Counted from the stretch's first letter, positions 1 through 6,309 are shown. The stretch: DNA of 6,583 nt from Cyanobacteriota bacterium (GCA_027592485.1 JAQCKL010000259.1:1-6583), one strand, 5' to 3'. Notes: generated by a model from the sequence alone, not told the origin. A program made the numbers and translations.

Positions 1-742
1 GGGCGAACGCAACGGCTGGAGGCCCTGATGCGGGGGGGGCTCCGGCGATGCCGGTACCGCCGTCGGGTAAGACCCCTGGGGTGGGTACCCAGACTTGAGG
101 GGGGGCTGTGGCTAAGAAATCGCTGCTCTGGGCTGAGGGGAGGGGGGCTTCGGCCAGGCGAGGCGGAGCCAGCGATGGCAGGGGGGGCGTGGCTAAGAGC
201 GCACTATTTGGGGCGGTGGGAACTGCTGCTTCCGGTAAGGGGGAGTGGGTAGGACGGGGGGGACGGGGTGTCGTTAGCCCCGTCACTGAGGGGGGTCTGG
301 ATGGTGGGGCGGAGGGGGCCGTTGCCTGGGAATGAGGAGGAGATGGCGTTGCTGGGGTCGCCCCTTTTGCAGTACTCGGAGGTAGGTCCGGGTTGGGTTC
401 GACCGCCCCTGCCCTGGGGGCCGTTTTACTGTTGTTATCGGCTTTGTGATCGCTCGGATTGGTCCCGTTCGCATCGCTAGTCGCTGGACTTTGGGATTGA
501 GCCGCAGCGGTTTTGTCAGGGCCAGGGACTGTGGGTTTACCCGCGAAGGGCTGGGGTGTCTCAAACTGTTGCTGGGCGGACGAATTCACCTCAGAACGAG
601 GGGAAGATCGCCTGGGGAGATAAGCCCGATCCCATTTGAAGACAGGGGGAGCGGCTAACAAGCAATAGCCCACCACCAGAACGGACCCTGTTAACCAACG
701 GAGTCCTAGCGGAAGGGTGGGAATGGGCGATCGCGCAGTCAT
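1..742 (-). CDS. Membrane-anchored proline-rich protein of unknown function, 3' part outside the window
   Basis: The frame is open from an ATG at 742 to the left edge (247 codons, no stop), so the C-terminus is missing. Residues 1-15 are a short N-region with Arg4 and Arg15. Residues 16-35 are hydrophobic (WLTGSVLVVGYCLLAAPPVF), followed by Lys/Trp/Asp/Arg, which suits an uncleaved signal anchor or a signal peptide. Cys27 lies in VGYC, which is not a good lipobox. From about residue 45 the chain is low-complexity, rich in Pro, Ala, Ser and Thr, with about one Pro in five and no cysteine: an extended periplasmic or wall-spanning linker. No catalytic motif is visible. Anchor plus Pro-rich linker fits TonB-like proteins, envelope peptidases or division proteins, and the absent C-terminus would decide. 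It lies 50 bases after recG on the same strand and may be co-transcribed. An in-frame ATG at 778 is an alternative start; 742 is preferred because GGGAG lies upstream and the anchor then begins normally. Confidence 0.72.
   Translation of the reverse strand, partial: MTARSPIPTLPLGLRWLTGSVLVVGYCLLAAPPVFKWDRAYLPRRSSPRSEVNSSAQQQFETPQPFAGKPTVPGPDKTAAAQSQSPATSDANGTNPSDHKADNNSKTAPRAGAVEPNPDLPPSTAKGATPATPSPPHSQATAPSAPPSRPPSVTGLTTPRPPRPTHSPLPEAAVPTAPNSALLATPPLPSLAPPRLAEAPLPSAQSSDFLATAPPQVWVPTPGVLPDGGTGIAGAPPASGPPAVAFA
32..262 (+). repeat. Cluster of G homopolymers (C runs on the coding strand)
   Basis: The plus strand has G runs of 8 at 32-39, 7 at 99-105, 7 at 181-187 and 7 at 256-262, with many shorter runs between. 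On the coding (minus) strand these are CCC proline codons of the partial gene. The segments at about 101-117 and 181-197 share G-run plus GTGGCTAAG and encode the similar peptides FLATAPP and LLATPPL, so part of the linker looks duplicated. Runs of this length are prone to slippage and could form G-quadruplexes; neither behaviour is shown here. Confidence 0.6.
727..734. repeat. HIP1 octamer GCGATCGC (first of six)
   Basis: This is the palindrome GCGATCGC. Further exact copies are at 1264-1271, 1486-1493, 2264-2271, 3159-3166 (all in recG) and 5919-5926 (in rpsB). HIP1 is the highly over-represented octamer of many cyanobacterial genomes and supports the assignment of the source. This copy sits at codons 3-6 of the proline-rich gene. 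Confidence 0.9.
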
Positions 743-792
743 GACACTACAGTACTCTCCCGCCCAGTAGATTGCCATTGGTGAGAAGCAAC

Positions 793-3345
793 TTAGGTTA
801 GAATTGCTCCCCCCATCAGCTTTTCATACCGTCGCTGCAGCTCTTGTCGCAGCACCGGATGACGCTCTAGGGCTGGGTCAACCGCTAAGAGGGCCTCTGC
901 TGCCTCTCGGGCATGGTTAAGCACAGTTTGGTCGGCAACCAAGCTGGCTAGGGCAAAGTCGGGCAACCCCGATTGCCGCGTGCCGAGCACCTCCCCTGGC
1001 CCCCGGAACCGCAGGTCCATCTCAGCGATAAAGAAGCCATCTTGCGATTCTTCTAAAACCTTGAGCCGCTGGAGGGCCACATCATTGCGGGTGGCACTCA
1101 TCAGCAAGCAATAGGACTGGTCCGCCCCCCGCCCGACCCGGCCCCGTAATTGGTGCAGTGGCGAGAGCCCAAACCGTTCGGCATGTTCAATCAGCATGAC
1201 GGAGGCATTGGGGACATCAACCCCCACCTCCACCACGGTGGTAGAAACCAGAATCTGGGTATGGCGATCGCGAAACTGCTGAATCGCCTGGTCCTTCTCC
1301 GCAGAGCTGAGGCGACCGTGGAGCAAGCCCACCGTCAATTCAGGAAAGATCACCGATTGGAGCCGTTGGTGTTCGTCAATCGCTGATTTGAGATCCAGCT
1401 TTTCCGACTCCTCCACCAGGGGCAACACGATATAGACTTGGCGGCCCTGGGCAATTTCCCGGCGAATCAGGTCATAGGCGTGGGTGCGATCGCGCCCACT
1501 CAGGAGGGTCGTCTGAATCGCCTTGCGTCCCGGCGGCAATTCGTCAATTTGACTGACATCCAGATCCCCATGGAGGGTCAGGGCTAGGGTGCGAGGAATC
1601 GGCGTGGCGGTCAGGCTGAGCACATGGGGATTGTCACCTTTGCGCTGCAACCGGGCGCGCTGCTTCACCCCAAACCGGTGCTGCTCATCAATCACCACTA
1701 AACCCAGGGCCTGAAACTGAACTGGGTCTTCGATCAAGGCATGGGTCCCCACGAGTAAAGGCAGTTCACCGGTGGCTAATTCCGCCAAAAGCCGTCTGCG
1801 TTTGGCGGCCCGCGTAGAACCTGTCAGCAGTTCGACCGTCAGGCTAAGCTGATTAAACCAGGTCACTAACGTGCGGTAATGCTGCTCGGCCAAAACCTCG
1901 GTGGGGGCCATAAAGGCCGCTTGATATCCCGCTTGCAGCGCGGCCAAAATGCTCACCACCGCGACCACGGTTTTGCCAGATCCCACATCCCCCTGCACCA
2001 GCCGATTCATCGGCGTGGCCGCTTGTACGTCTTGGTGGATTTCTTGAATGACCCGACTTTGGGCAGTGGTGAGTTGAAAGGGCAATAGATCGTAGAACTG
2101 ATCGATCAATGCCCCGGTGGGTGGCAACACCACCGTTGTGGTTTGTTGACGATGCTGCTGACGGCGGCGCAGCAGACCAAGCTGCAGGTAGAAAAACTCA
2201 TCAAAAATTAGCCGCTTCCGGGCTTGGGCCAGGGTTTCTTCGTCGGCAGGGAAATGAATGTGGGCGATCGCCACGGGCAGCTCCACCAGACCATGGCGTT
2301 GCTTCAGCTCACCGGGCAAGGGATCCACCAAGGCCGCCGCCGCTGGTAAAGCAGCGGTCACCGCCTTACGAATTAAATAGGCCCCGACCCCTTCCGTGAG
2401 GGGATAAACCGGGACAATTCGCCCCAAGGAGAGGGCTGCCGAGTCATCGCCTGAGTCATCCAGTACTTCTAAATCAGGGCTATCGAGGGTGATGCCATAT
2501 TGATTTTTCTTCACCAGTCCCGATGCCGCCACCACGGCCCCCACCGGATACTGACGCTTCTGGCGCTGTTGCCAAGCCCCATTGCGAAAGCGTTTGCCGG
2601 GCCAAAACTTGGTTAAGCGCAATGTGCCACTGGCATCCCGTAGGACCAGCTCCTGAATCGTGAGGTTGGCATTTTTGGGACTACTAAAACAATTCGAGCG
2701 CTGTACCGTTCCCACCAGAGTCACCGTATCCCCCGGTGTTAAGTGGCTGATCGAAATCGGTTGGCTGTAGTTGATGTAATCCCGAGGATAGTAGTGCAGC
2801 AGATCATGAACGGTCAGCAGCCCCAACTTGGCTAAGCGCTCAGCATTTTTAGGACCCACCCCTTTCAGGTAGGTGACGGCCTGTCCCAGATCTAAGGGCA
2901 GCGCCTGATGGACACGGGGGGAGCCTGCAGGCGAAGGCGAGGTCAGCGATTTGGCCTGGGAGCGCTGGTGCCCTGGGGATAGGGAGGATGCAGCAGGGGA
3001 TGGGGACGCAGGGGATGGGGCTGTAGTGGATGGAGAGCCCGGTGTCGCGGCGGCCTCCCACTGCCGCCGGTGGGCATAGAGCAGCCGTCGGGTGTCTGCC
3101 ACCAGGTGCTGGCGAGCCCCAAAGGGTAGGGTGGGATAGTCACCATATTGGGCCGCCAGCGATCGCCAGCGCTGTTGTTCTGGCTCGGGCATCCGTACCG
3201 GGGGGCAACTGAGGCAGGTCTGCAAAAACTCGCTAAACCGCTGATGATTACCCTCTAGGTCATTAAAACCCTGCTCAGCCTCAAGGGCGAGGGCCTTCTG
3301 CAAACGAGACCAGTCAGGCGCTATATCCTTACCCGTAGCGGCCAT
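793..3345 (-). CDS. recG: ATP-dependent DNA helicase RecG
   Basis: This 850-residue superfamily 2 helicase remodels stalled forks and drives branch migration of Holliday junctions and D- or R-loops. Residues 11-95 form a helical N-terminal extension typical of cyanobacterial RecG, which explains the length against about 690 in E. coli. Residues 100-147 are a Pro/Ser/Ala linker. The wedge region starts near 152 with the helix-hairpin-helix LKGVGPKNAERL (160-171), and the OB fold spans about 205-300. The motor has Walker A GDVGSGKT (452-459), motif Ia APTEVLAEQ (480-488), a DEQH box (553-556), TATPIPRTL (579-587), motif V near 701-715 and QLRGRVGRG (732-740). The segment RFRGPGEVLGTRQSG (779-793) is the RecG hallmark near the translocation (TRG) motif. 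All key residues are present, so it should be active. The ATG start has AGGGA only one base upstream, a poor spacing, but the protein aligns naturally from it. It lies 48 bases after the hypothetical gene. Confidence 0.97.
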   Translation of the reverse strand: MAATGKDIAPDWSRLQKALALEAEQGFNDLEGNHQRFSEFLQTCLSCPPVRMPEPEQQRWRSLAAQYGDYPTLPFGARQHLVADTRRLLYAHRRQWEAAATPGSPSTTAPSPASPSPAASSLSPGHQRSQAKSLTSPSPAGSPRVHQALPLDLGQAVTYLKGVGPKNAERLAKLGLLTVHDLLHYYPRDYINYSQPISISHLTPGDTVTLVGTVQRSNCFSSPKNANLTIQELVLRDASGTLRLTKFWPGKRFRNGAWQQRQKRQYPVGAVVAASGLVKKNQYGITLDSPDLEVLDDSGDDSAALSLGRIVPVYPLTEGVGAYLIRKAVTAALPAAAALVDPLPGELKQRHGLVELPVAIAHIHFPADEETLAQARKRLIFDEFFYLQLGLLRRRQQHRQQTTTVVLPPTGALIDQFYDLLPFQLTTAQSRVIQEIHQDVQAATPMNRLVQGDVGSGKTVVAVVSILAALQAGYQAAFMAPTEVLAEQHYRTLVTWFNQLSLTVELLTGSTRAAKRRRLLAELATGELPLLVGTHALIEDPVQFQALGLVVIDEQHRFGVKQRARLQRKGDNPHVLSLTATPIPRTLALTLHGDLDVSQIDELPPGRKAIQTTLLSGRDRTHAYDLIRREIAQGRQVYIVLPLVEESEKLDLKSAIDEHQRLQSVIFPELTVGLLHGRLSSAEKDQAIQQFRDRHTQILVSTTVVEVGVDVPNASVMLIEHAERFGLSPLHQLRGRVGRGADQSYCLLMSATRNDVALQRLKVLEESQDGFFIAEMDLRFRGPGEVLGTRQSGLPDFALASLVADQTVLNHAREAAEALLAVDPALERHPVLRQELQRRYEKLMGGAILT
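2993..3020. repeat. Tandem repeat in the RecG linker
   Basis: GCAGGGGATGGGG occurs at 2993-3005 and again at 3008-3020, a 15-base period, with degenerate copies on the left side. It encodes the SPASPSPA-like stretch of the Pro/Ser linker (about residues 108-118). A period divisible by three keeps the frame, so copy number can change without breaking recG. Confidence 0.7.
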
Positions 3346-3354
3346 ATCCCTACA

Positions 3355-3380
3355 TGTCTTACAGAAATGTCTTACAGAAA
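3355..3380. repeat. Perfect 13-bp tandem duplication upstream of recG
   Basis: TGTCTTACAGAAA is present twice head to tail (3355-3367 and 3368-3380). On the coding strand it reads TTTCTGTAAGACA twice. It fills more than half of the 48-base gap between the hypothetical gene and recG, ending 9 bases before the recG start codon, so it lies in or next to the recG ribosome binding region. Confidence 0.9.
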
Positions 3381-3393
3381 AATCTACAGATAC

Positions 3394-4521
3394 CTAGGAC
3401 GGATCCCTGGGCTCCTCTTCAAACCAAGTGGCTCGCCAGGCGGCCTCGGCCTCGGCCTGAGCCCTTTCCTGCTGTAATTTCTGGTAGTGACGACTCAACT
3501 TTTTGAGTTGCCCTAAAATCTCCTGAATCTTACTGCGCCAAAGCGCGGTGCGAGTATCGGTAAACTCAATGTCGGCTAGACGCAAATTCAGGGCCACGAG
3601 GTGAGTCATGGTCCGCTCTGGCGCTTCCAACTCTTCTAGCGGATCCTCCTCTTCGAAATCCTCTAAGGCGTCATCGTCATCGTCATCATCGTCGTCATTG
3701 TCGTGATCATGGCCAATCTCGACAATCACGTTGAGTAAATTCGGGATGCTGGGGGCTTGTTCATCTGCCTCCGCCTCCGTGGCAGCGGTGAGCACCGCTT
3801 CTGGTAAATCAGGTAAAATCCCGGCTTGTTGCAGCGCGTGATTCGTCATATTCGATAGGGTGTGCAGAATGGCTCGAATCTGCCGCTCTAGCAGCACATG
3901 CCGCTTGGCTAACTTCAGCGGAGATGGGGCCTCAGAGGCGCGACTCGTTTCTGGCTCTGACGGCGGCGCTGGGTGCTCAACATCCGCCGGGAGCGGAACC
4001 AATGCCTTGCCGTCAAAGGGCTTAGAGGAGGGGGAAGAAAGCAGTAAAACGCTCTGCGGAGTCGCTTCCCCTGGGTGGGGCTCGGAACTGGACTTGTCTG
4101 ACTTTAAAGTCGGGAGGTCTAATGCGTCTGATTCAACGCCTTCAAAATCATCCTGGCCCTCCCCTTTCCGACTCTGAGCGGCAAACAGACCCCCCAGGCG
4201 CTGAGGTTGCAGTAGCAGGCTGAGGGTAGCAGCGACATTATCAAGGTGATCCAGGGCTTCAATGTGGGTTTTACCCTTATGCCCTAATTGGCGAATGCCT
4301 TTCTGGAGCTTTTCCCGCTGCCCCATGGACAACCTGAGAAAGGCCTCAGGATAAGTTTGGGTGCATAGATGATAAGTGGCCAAGACCAGCTGGTGCCGAA
4401 CGGCCTCCCCCAAAACCTGCAGGTACTGCTGGTACAAATTAGCCAGTTGGCCATCAAGCTTGACCGTTGCTTTCTCTAAACGGTCTTGGTCTTGGCGGAT
4501 TTGGTCTAGGCTTCTGGCCAT
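3394..4521 (-). CDS. Conserved cyanobacterial hypothetical protein with acidic run
   Basis: Function unknown. The 375-residue product from the ATG at 4521 has a helical N-terminal part (to about residue 110: MARSLDQIRQDQDRL, then QLVLATYHLCTQTYPEAFL) resembling hypothetical proteins I recall from other cyanobacteria. A polar disordered stretch (about 112-200) follows, then a short helical block with SIPNLLNVIVEI near 258-269. Next comes an acidic segment with nine consecutive Asp (276-284) and a Glu-rich stretch to about 300. The last 70 residues are a predicted coiled coil with LRLADIEFTDTRTALWR and a Lys/Gln/Glu/Ala-rich tail ending in AAWRATWFEEE. No membrane segment or enzyme motif is seen. 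A TTG at 4545, directly after an in-frame TGA, would add 8 residues; ATG is preferred, though neither has a clear Shine-Dalgarno. It sits 48 bases before recG. Helical ends joined by a flexible acidic middle suggest a scaffold or adaptor, which is inference. Confidence 0.85.
   Translation of the reverse strand: MARSLDQIRQDQDRLEKATVKLDGQLANLYQQYLQVLGEAVRHQLVLATYHLCTQTYPEAFLRLSMGQREKLQKGIRQLGHKGKTHIEALDHLDNVAATLSLLLQPQRLGGLFAAQSRKGEGQDDFEGVESDALDLPTLKSDKSSSEPHPGEATPQSVLLLSSPSSKPFDGKALVPLPADVEHPAPPSEPETSRASEAPSPLKLAKRHVLLERQIRAILHTLSNMTNHALQQAGILPDLPEAVLTAATEAEADEQAPSIPNLLNVIVEIGHDHDNDDDDDDDDDALEDFEEEDPLEELEAPERTMTHLVALNLRLADIEFTDTRTALWRSKIQEILGQLKKLSRHYQKLQQERAQAEAEAAWRATWFEEEPRDPS
3670..3696. 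repeat. Trinucleotide tract encoding nine Asp
   Basis: Nine codons GAC/GAT in mixed order (GTC/ATC on the plus strand) encode Asp276-284 of the hypothetical protein, flanked by His, Asp, Asn and Glu codons. The mixed codons suggest an older, selected acidic tract rather than a fresh slippage expansion, although the unit is expandable in frame. Confidence 0.85.
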
Positions 4522-4674
4522 GGAATCAGCAGCAGCAAAGCGCAATCAATTGCCGAGGTAAGGATGCGTGCGACCACTCCGGATCGCAAGTCCCTGGTTC
4601 CCCAGCCTAACGTACTCGGGTCTAATCTCCTAGATGGCATCTCGGCCATATCACCACCTTGAGGGAGGTGAATT

Positions 4675-4703
4675 TTTATACAAAACCAGGTCAGGTGTCC
4701 TAA
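4675..4703 (-). promoter_or_regulatory. Possible promoter for the hypothetical gene-recG unit
   Basis: On the minus strand TATAAA (4680-4675) is a good -10 box. A TTAGGA at 4703-4698, 17 bases upstream, is a weak -35 with 3 of 6 matches. Initiation would fall near 4665, giving a leader of roughly 140 bases before the ATG at 4521. It overlaps the probable tsf terminator. Support is motif resemblance only. Confidence 0.3.
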
Positions 4704-4718
4704 TGCACAACTGACCTG
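4682..4718 (-). terminator. Probable rho-independent terminator after tsf
   Basis: On the minus strand CAGGTCAG (4718-4711) pairs perfectly with CTGACCTG (4694-4687), and an inner GTG/CAC adds three pairs across a two-base bulge, leaving a loop of about 8. The stem is followed by G and TTTT (4685-4682). It starts 32 bases past the tsf stop. The short T run makes it a moderate rather than strong terminator; partial read-through into the hypothetical gene is possible. Confidence 0.55.
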
Positions 4719-4738
4719 ATTCGGGGACTCGATTTGGC

Positions 4739-4764
4739 CGGGTCTTAAATTTATTTAAGACCCG
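4739..4764. repeat. Perfect 12-bp inverted repeat spanning the tsf stop codon
   Basis: CGGGTCTTAAAT (4739-4750) and ATTTAAGACCCG (4753-4764) are exact reverse complements separated by two bases. The TAA stop of tsf (4753-4751) sits at the centre and the last codons (Gly, Leu, Lys) lie in one arm. No T run follows on either strand, so it is not a standard intrinsic terminator by itself. In the mRNA it would form a very tight hairpin able to slow exonucleases at the 3' end. Confidence 0.75.
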
Positions 4765-5410
4765 CTTGGGCCGCCACCTCGTCAGCAAAATTGCTTTCTA
4801 CTTTCTCGATGCCTTCACCCAAGACAAACCGTTGAAAACGTCGGACTTGAATGTTTTCACCCAGTTGCGAAACGACGCGCTTAACCAACTCTTCGACCGT
4901 AATATTTTGGTCTTTGATAAATGGTTGATCCAAGAGAGAAAGCTCTTTGCGGCGCTTGTCAATGCGCCCTTGAACAATCTTTTCGCGGATCTGCTCAGGC
5001 TTGTTGGCTAAGTCTTCGCGGCCCATTTCGATCTCTTTTTCCTTGGCGAGCATATCGCTAGGAATGTCGTCAACCCTGACGTATTCCACGTTGGGACAAG
5101 CGGCTACTTGCATGGCCACATCCCTCACCAAGGACTTAAACTCCTCTCGGCGGGCAACGAAATCCGTTTCGCAGTTAACTTCCACCAGGACACCAACTCG
5201 GCCTCCGGTGTGGATGTAACTTTCAACGAGCCCTTCTGCGGCTACGCGGCCCTCTTTCTTGGCAGCTGACGCAATGCCTTTTTGACGCAACCACTCGATG
5301 GCTTTGTCAGCGTCGCCGTTATTTTCTTTCAGCGCCTTTTTGCAATCCATCATGCCCGCGCCGGTCTGATCACGCAGGGCTTTAACTAGCTTTGCTGAAA
5401 TCTCCGCCAT
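4751..5410 (-). CDS. tsf: Elongation factor Ts (EF-Ts)
   Basis: EF-Ts is the cytoplasmic guanine nucleotide exchange factor for EF-Tu: it displaces GDP so that EF-Tu can reload with GTP and aminoacyl-tRNA. The 219-residue chain begins with the N-terminal UBA-like domain (1-45), including the signature LRDQTGAGMMDCKKAL (12-27). The exchange motif TDFVAR (82-87) carries the Asp-Phe that inserts into EF-Tu. After it comes a single dimerisation/core module ending near NIQVRRFQRFVLGEG (185-200). At 219 residues it is shorter than the roughly 283 of E. coli and matches the compact form found in cyanobacteria, plastids and Thermus. It follows rpsB by 58 bases, the classic pairing, and is probably co-transcribed with it. 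The start ATG is supported by GAGG four bases upstream and by the conserved MAEISAKLVKALR opening. The stop codon lies inside a perfect inverted repeat. Confidence 0.98.
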   Translation of the reverse strand: MAEISAKLVKALRDQTGAGMMDCKKALKENNGDADKAIEWLRQKGIASAAKKEGRVAAEGLVESYIHTGGRVGVLVEVNCETDFVARREEFKSLVRDVAMQVAACPNVEYVRVDDIPSDMLAKEKEIEMGREDLANKPEQIREKIVQGRIDKRRKELSLLDQPFIKDQNITVEELVKRVVSQLGENIQVRRFQRFVLGEGIEKVESNFADEVAAQAGLK

Positions 5411-5414
5411 AATG

Positions 5415-5432
5415 CCTCGTCGTTATACCTCC
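5415..5432 (-). promoter_or_regulatory. Two candidate ribosome binding sites of tsf
   Basis: On the minus strand GGAGGT (5432-5427) lies 16 bases before the ATG and GAGG (5418-5415) lies 4 bases before it. The strong copy is too far and the nearer one a little close; both lead to the same start at 5410. Confidence 0.5.
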
Positions 5433-5468
5433 AACGTCAGTCGCTCTAAAATCCCACCGCGTTCCAGT

Positions 5469-6257
5469 TTATGACTCGGCGTCACCACTGTCTGCATCGG
5501 GAACATCATCGTCATAGTCTAGGTCGGCATCGGCACCGTCATAGTCGTCATAGGCTGCACCACCGCTATTGACATGACCGTGGGAGCCTTCATAGATGGC
5601 ATCCGCCAACTTACCCAAGATCAGTTTGATCGAGCGAATGGCGTCGTCATTGGCGGGAATCGGAATGTCAACGTCGTTGGGATCACAGTTCGTGTCCAAC
5701 AAAGAGACGATCGGAATATCAAGCTTCTGACATTCTTGAACGGCGTTATGCTCCCGGCGGGTATCGATAATGACGACGACATCTGGTAAACGTCGCATAT
5801 TCTTGAGGCCGCCCAAGTACTTCTCAAGCTTTTCAAGCTCTCGGCGCAGAGCCGCCCCTTCTTTTTTGGGGCGCAGGGCTAAGGCACCGGTTTCCTGCAT
5901 CCTCTCCAGCTCTTTGAGGCGATCGCAGCGGGTTTTGATCGTCACCCAGTTGGTGAGCATCCCCCCCAACCAACGTTGGTTAACAAAGTTAGCGCCGCAT
6001 TTAGCCGCTTCCTGGGCAATGATGCCAGCCGCTTGGCGCTTAGTACCGACAAACAAGAAATTTTGACCCTGCTCAGCACCCTTCCGCATGTAGTGGTAGG
6101 CATCATCCATGAGTTGGGCGGTTTGCACCAAGTCGATGATGTGTACACCATTACGGGCTGTAAAGATGTAGGGTGCCATCTGGGGATTCCAGCGGCGGGT
6201 CTGGTGACCAAAGTGGACCCCACATTCTAGGAGGTCGGATAGAGAAACAACGGGCAT
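5469..6257 (-). CDS. rpsB: 30S ribosomal protein S2
   Basis: S2 sits on the solvent side of the 30S subunit between head and body and is needed for loading S1 and for initiation. The 262-residue product shows the family's features: LLECGVHFGHQTRRWNPQM (9-27), the central coiled-coil hairpin (about 104-155), PDVVVIIDTRREHNAVQE (158-175) and the loop TNCDPNDVDIPIPANDDA (189-206). An Asp-rich tail (about 236-262) extends past the E. coli length of 241, as in other cyanobacterial S2 proteins. The start at 6257 is chosen over an in-frame upstream start at 6332 because MPVVSLSDLLECGVHFGH is the usual family N-terminus and AAGGAG lies six bases before it; the extra 25 residues have no family counterpart. 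It is the first gene of the leftward cluster and diverges from the gene at 6536. E. coli S2 represses its own operon; nothing here proves the same. Confidence 0.98.
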   Translation of the reverse strand: MPVVSLSDLLECGVHFGHQTRRWNPQMAPYIFTARNGVHIIDLVQTAQLMDDAYHYMRKGAEQGQNFLFVGTKRQAAGIIAQEAAKCGANFVNQRWLGGMLTNWVTIKTRCDRLKELERMQETGALALRPKKEGAALRRELEKLEKYLGGLKNMRRLPDVVVIIDTRREHNAVQECQKLDIPIVSLLDTNCDPNDVDIPIPANDDAIRSIKLILGKLADAIYEGSHGHVNSGGAAYDDYDGADADLDYDDDVPDADSGDAES

Positions 6258-6263
6258 TTTTGA

Positions 6264-6269
6264 CTCCTT
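6264..6269 (-). promoter_or_regulatory. Shine-Dalgarno of rpsB
   Basis: AAGGAG on the minus strand, six bases before the ATG at 6257. It is the clearest ribosome binding site in the window and fixes the rpsB start. Confidence 0.85.
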
Positions 6270-6294
6270 TCGGGTTGAGCTTCCATCCAGGCAG

Positions 6295-6309
6295 GTCTTG
6301 TAATAAGAC
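6295..6309. repeat. Short inverted repeat in the rpsB leader region
   Basis: GTCTT (6295-6299) and AAGAC (6305-6309) form a perfect 5-bp stem with a 5-base loop, about 38 bases upstream of the rpsB ATG. It could be a small mRNA hairpin or an operator half-site pair; at this length chance is a fair explanation. Confidence 0.35.

Noticed and set aside
283..564. 93-codon minus-strand frame and several plus-strand frames in the left 780 bases
   Set aside because: They are shadow frames of the larger proline-rich frame 742..1, with Arg/Pro- or Gly-biased composition and no supporting start site.
2849..3146. Two minus-strand frames (70 and 67 codons) in the recG linker region
   Set aside because: They arise from the repeat-rich linker read out of frame; the recG frame is continuous and shows all expected domains.
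4522..4545. TTG start at 4545 for the hypothetical gene
   Set aside because: It follows a stop codon directly, lacks a ribosome binding site, and the ATG at 4521 gives the more natural opening MARSLDQIRQ.
4655..4677. CACCT/AGGTG stem followed by TTTTT on the plus strand, resembling a rightward terminator
   Set aside because: The stem is only five pairs and no plus-strand gene lies to its left that would need it.
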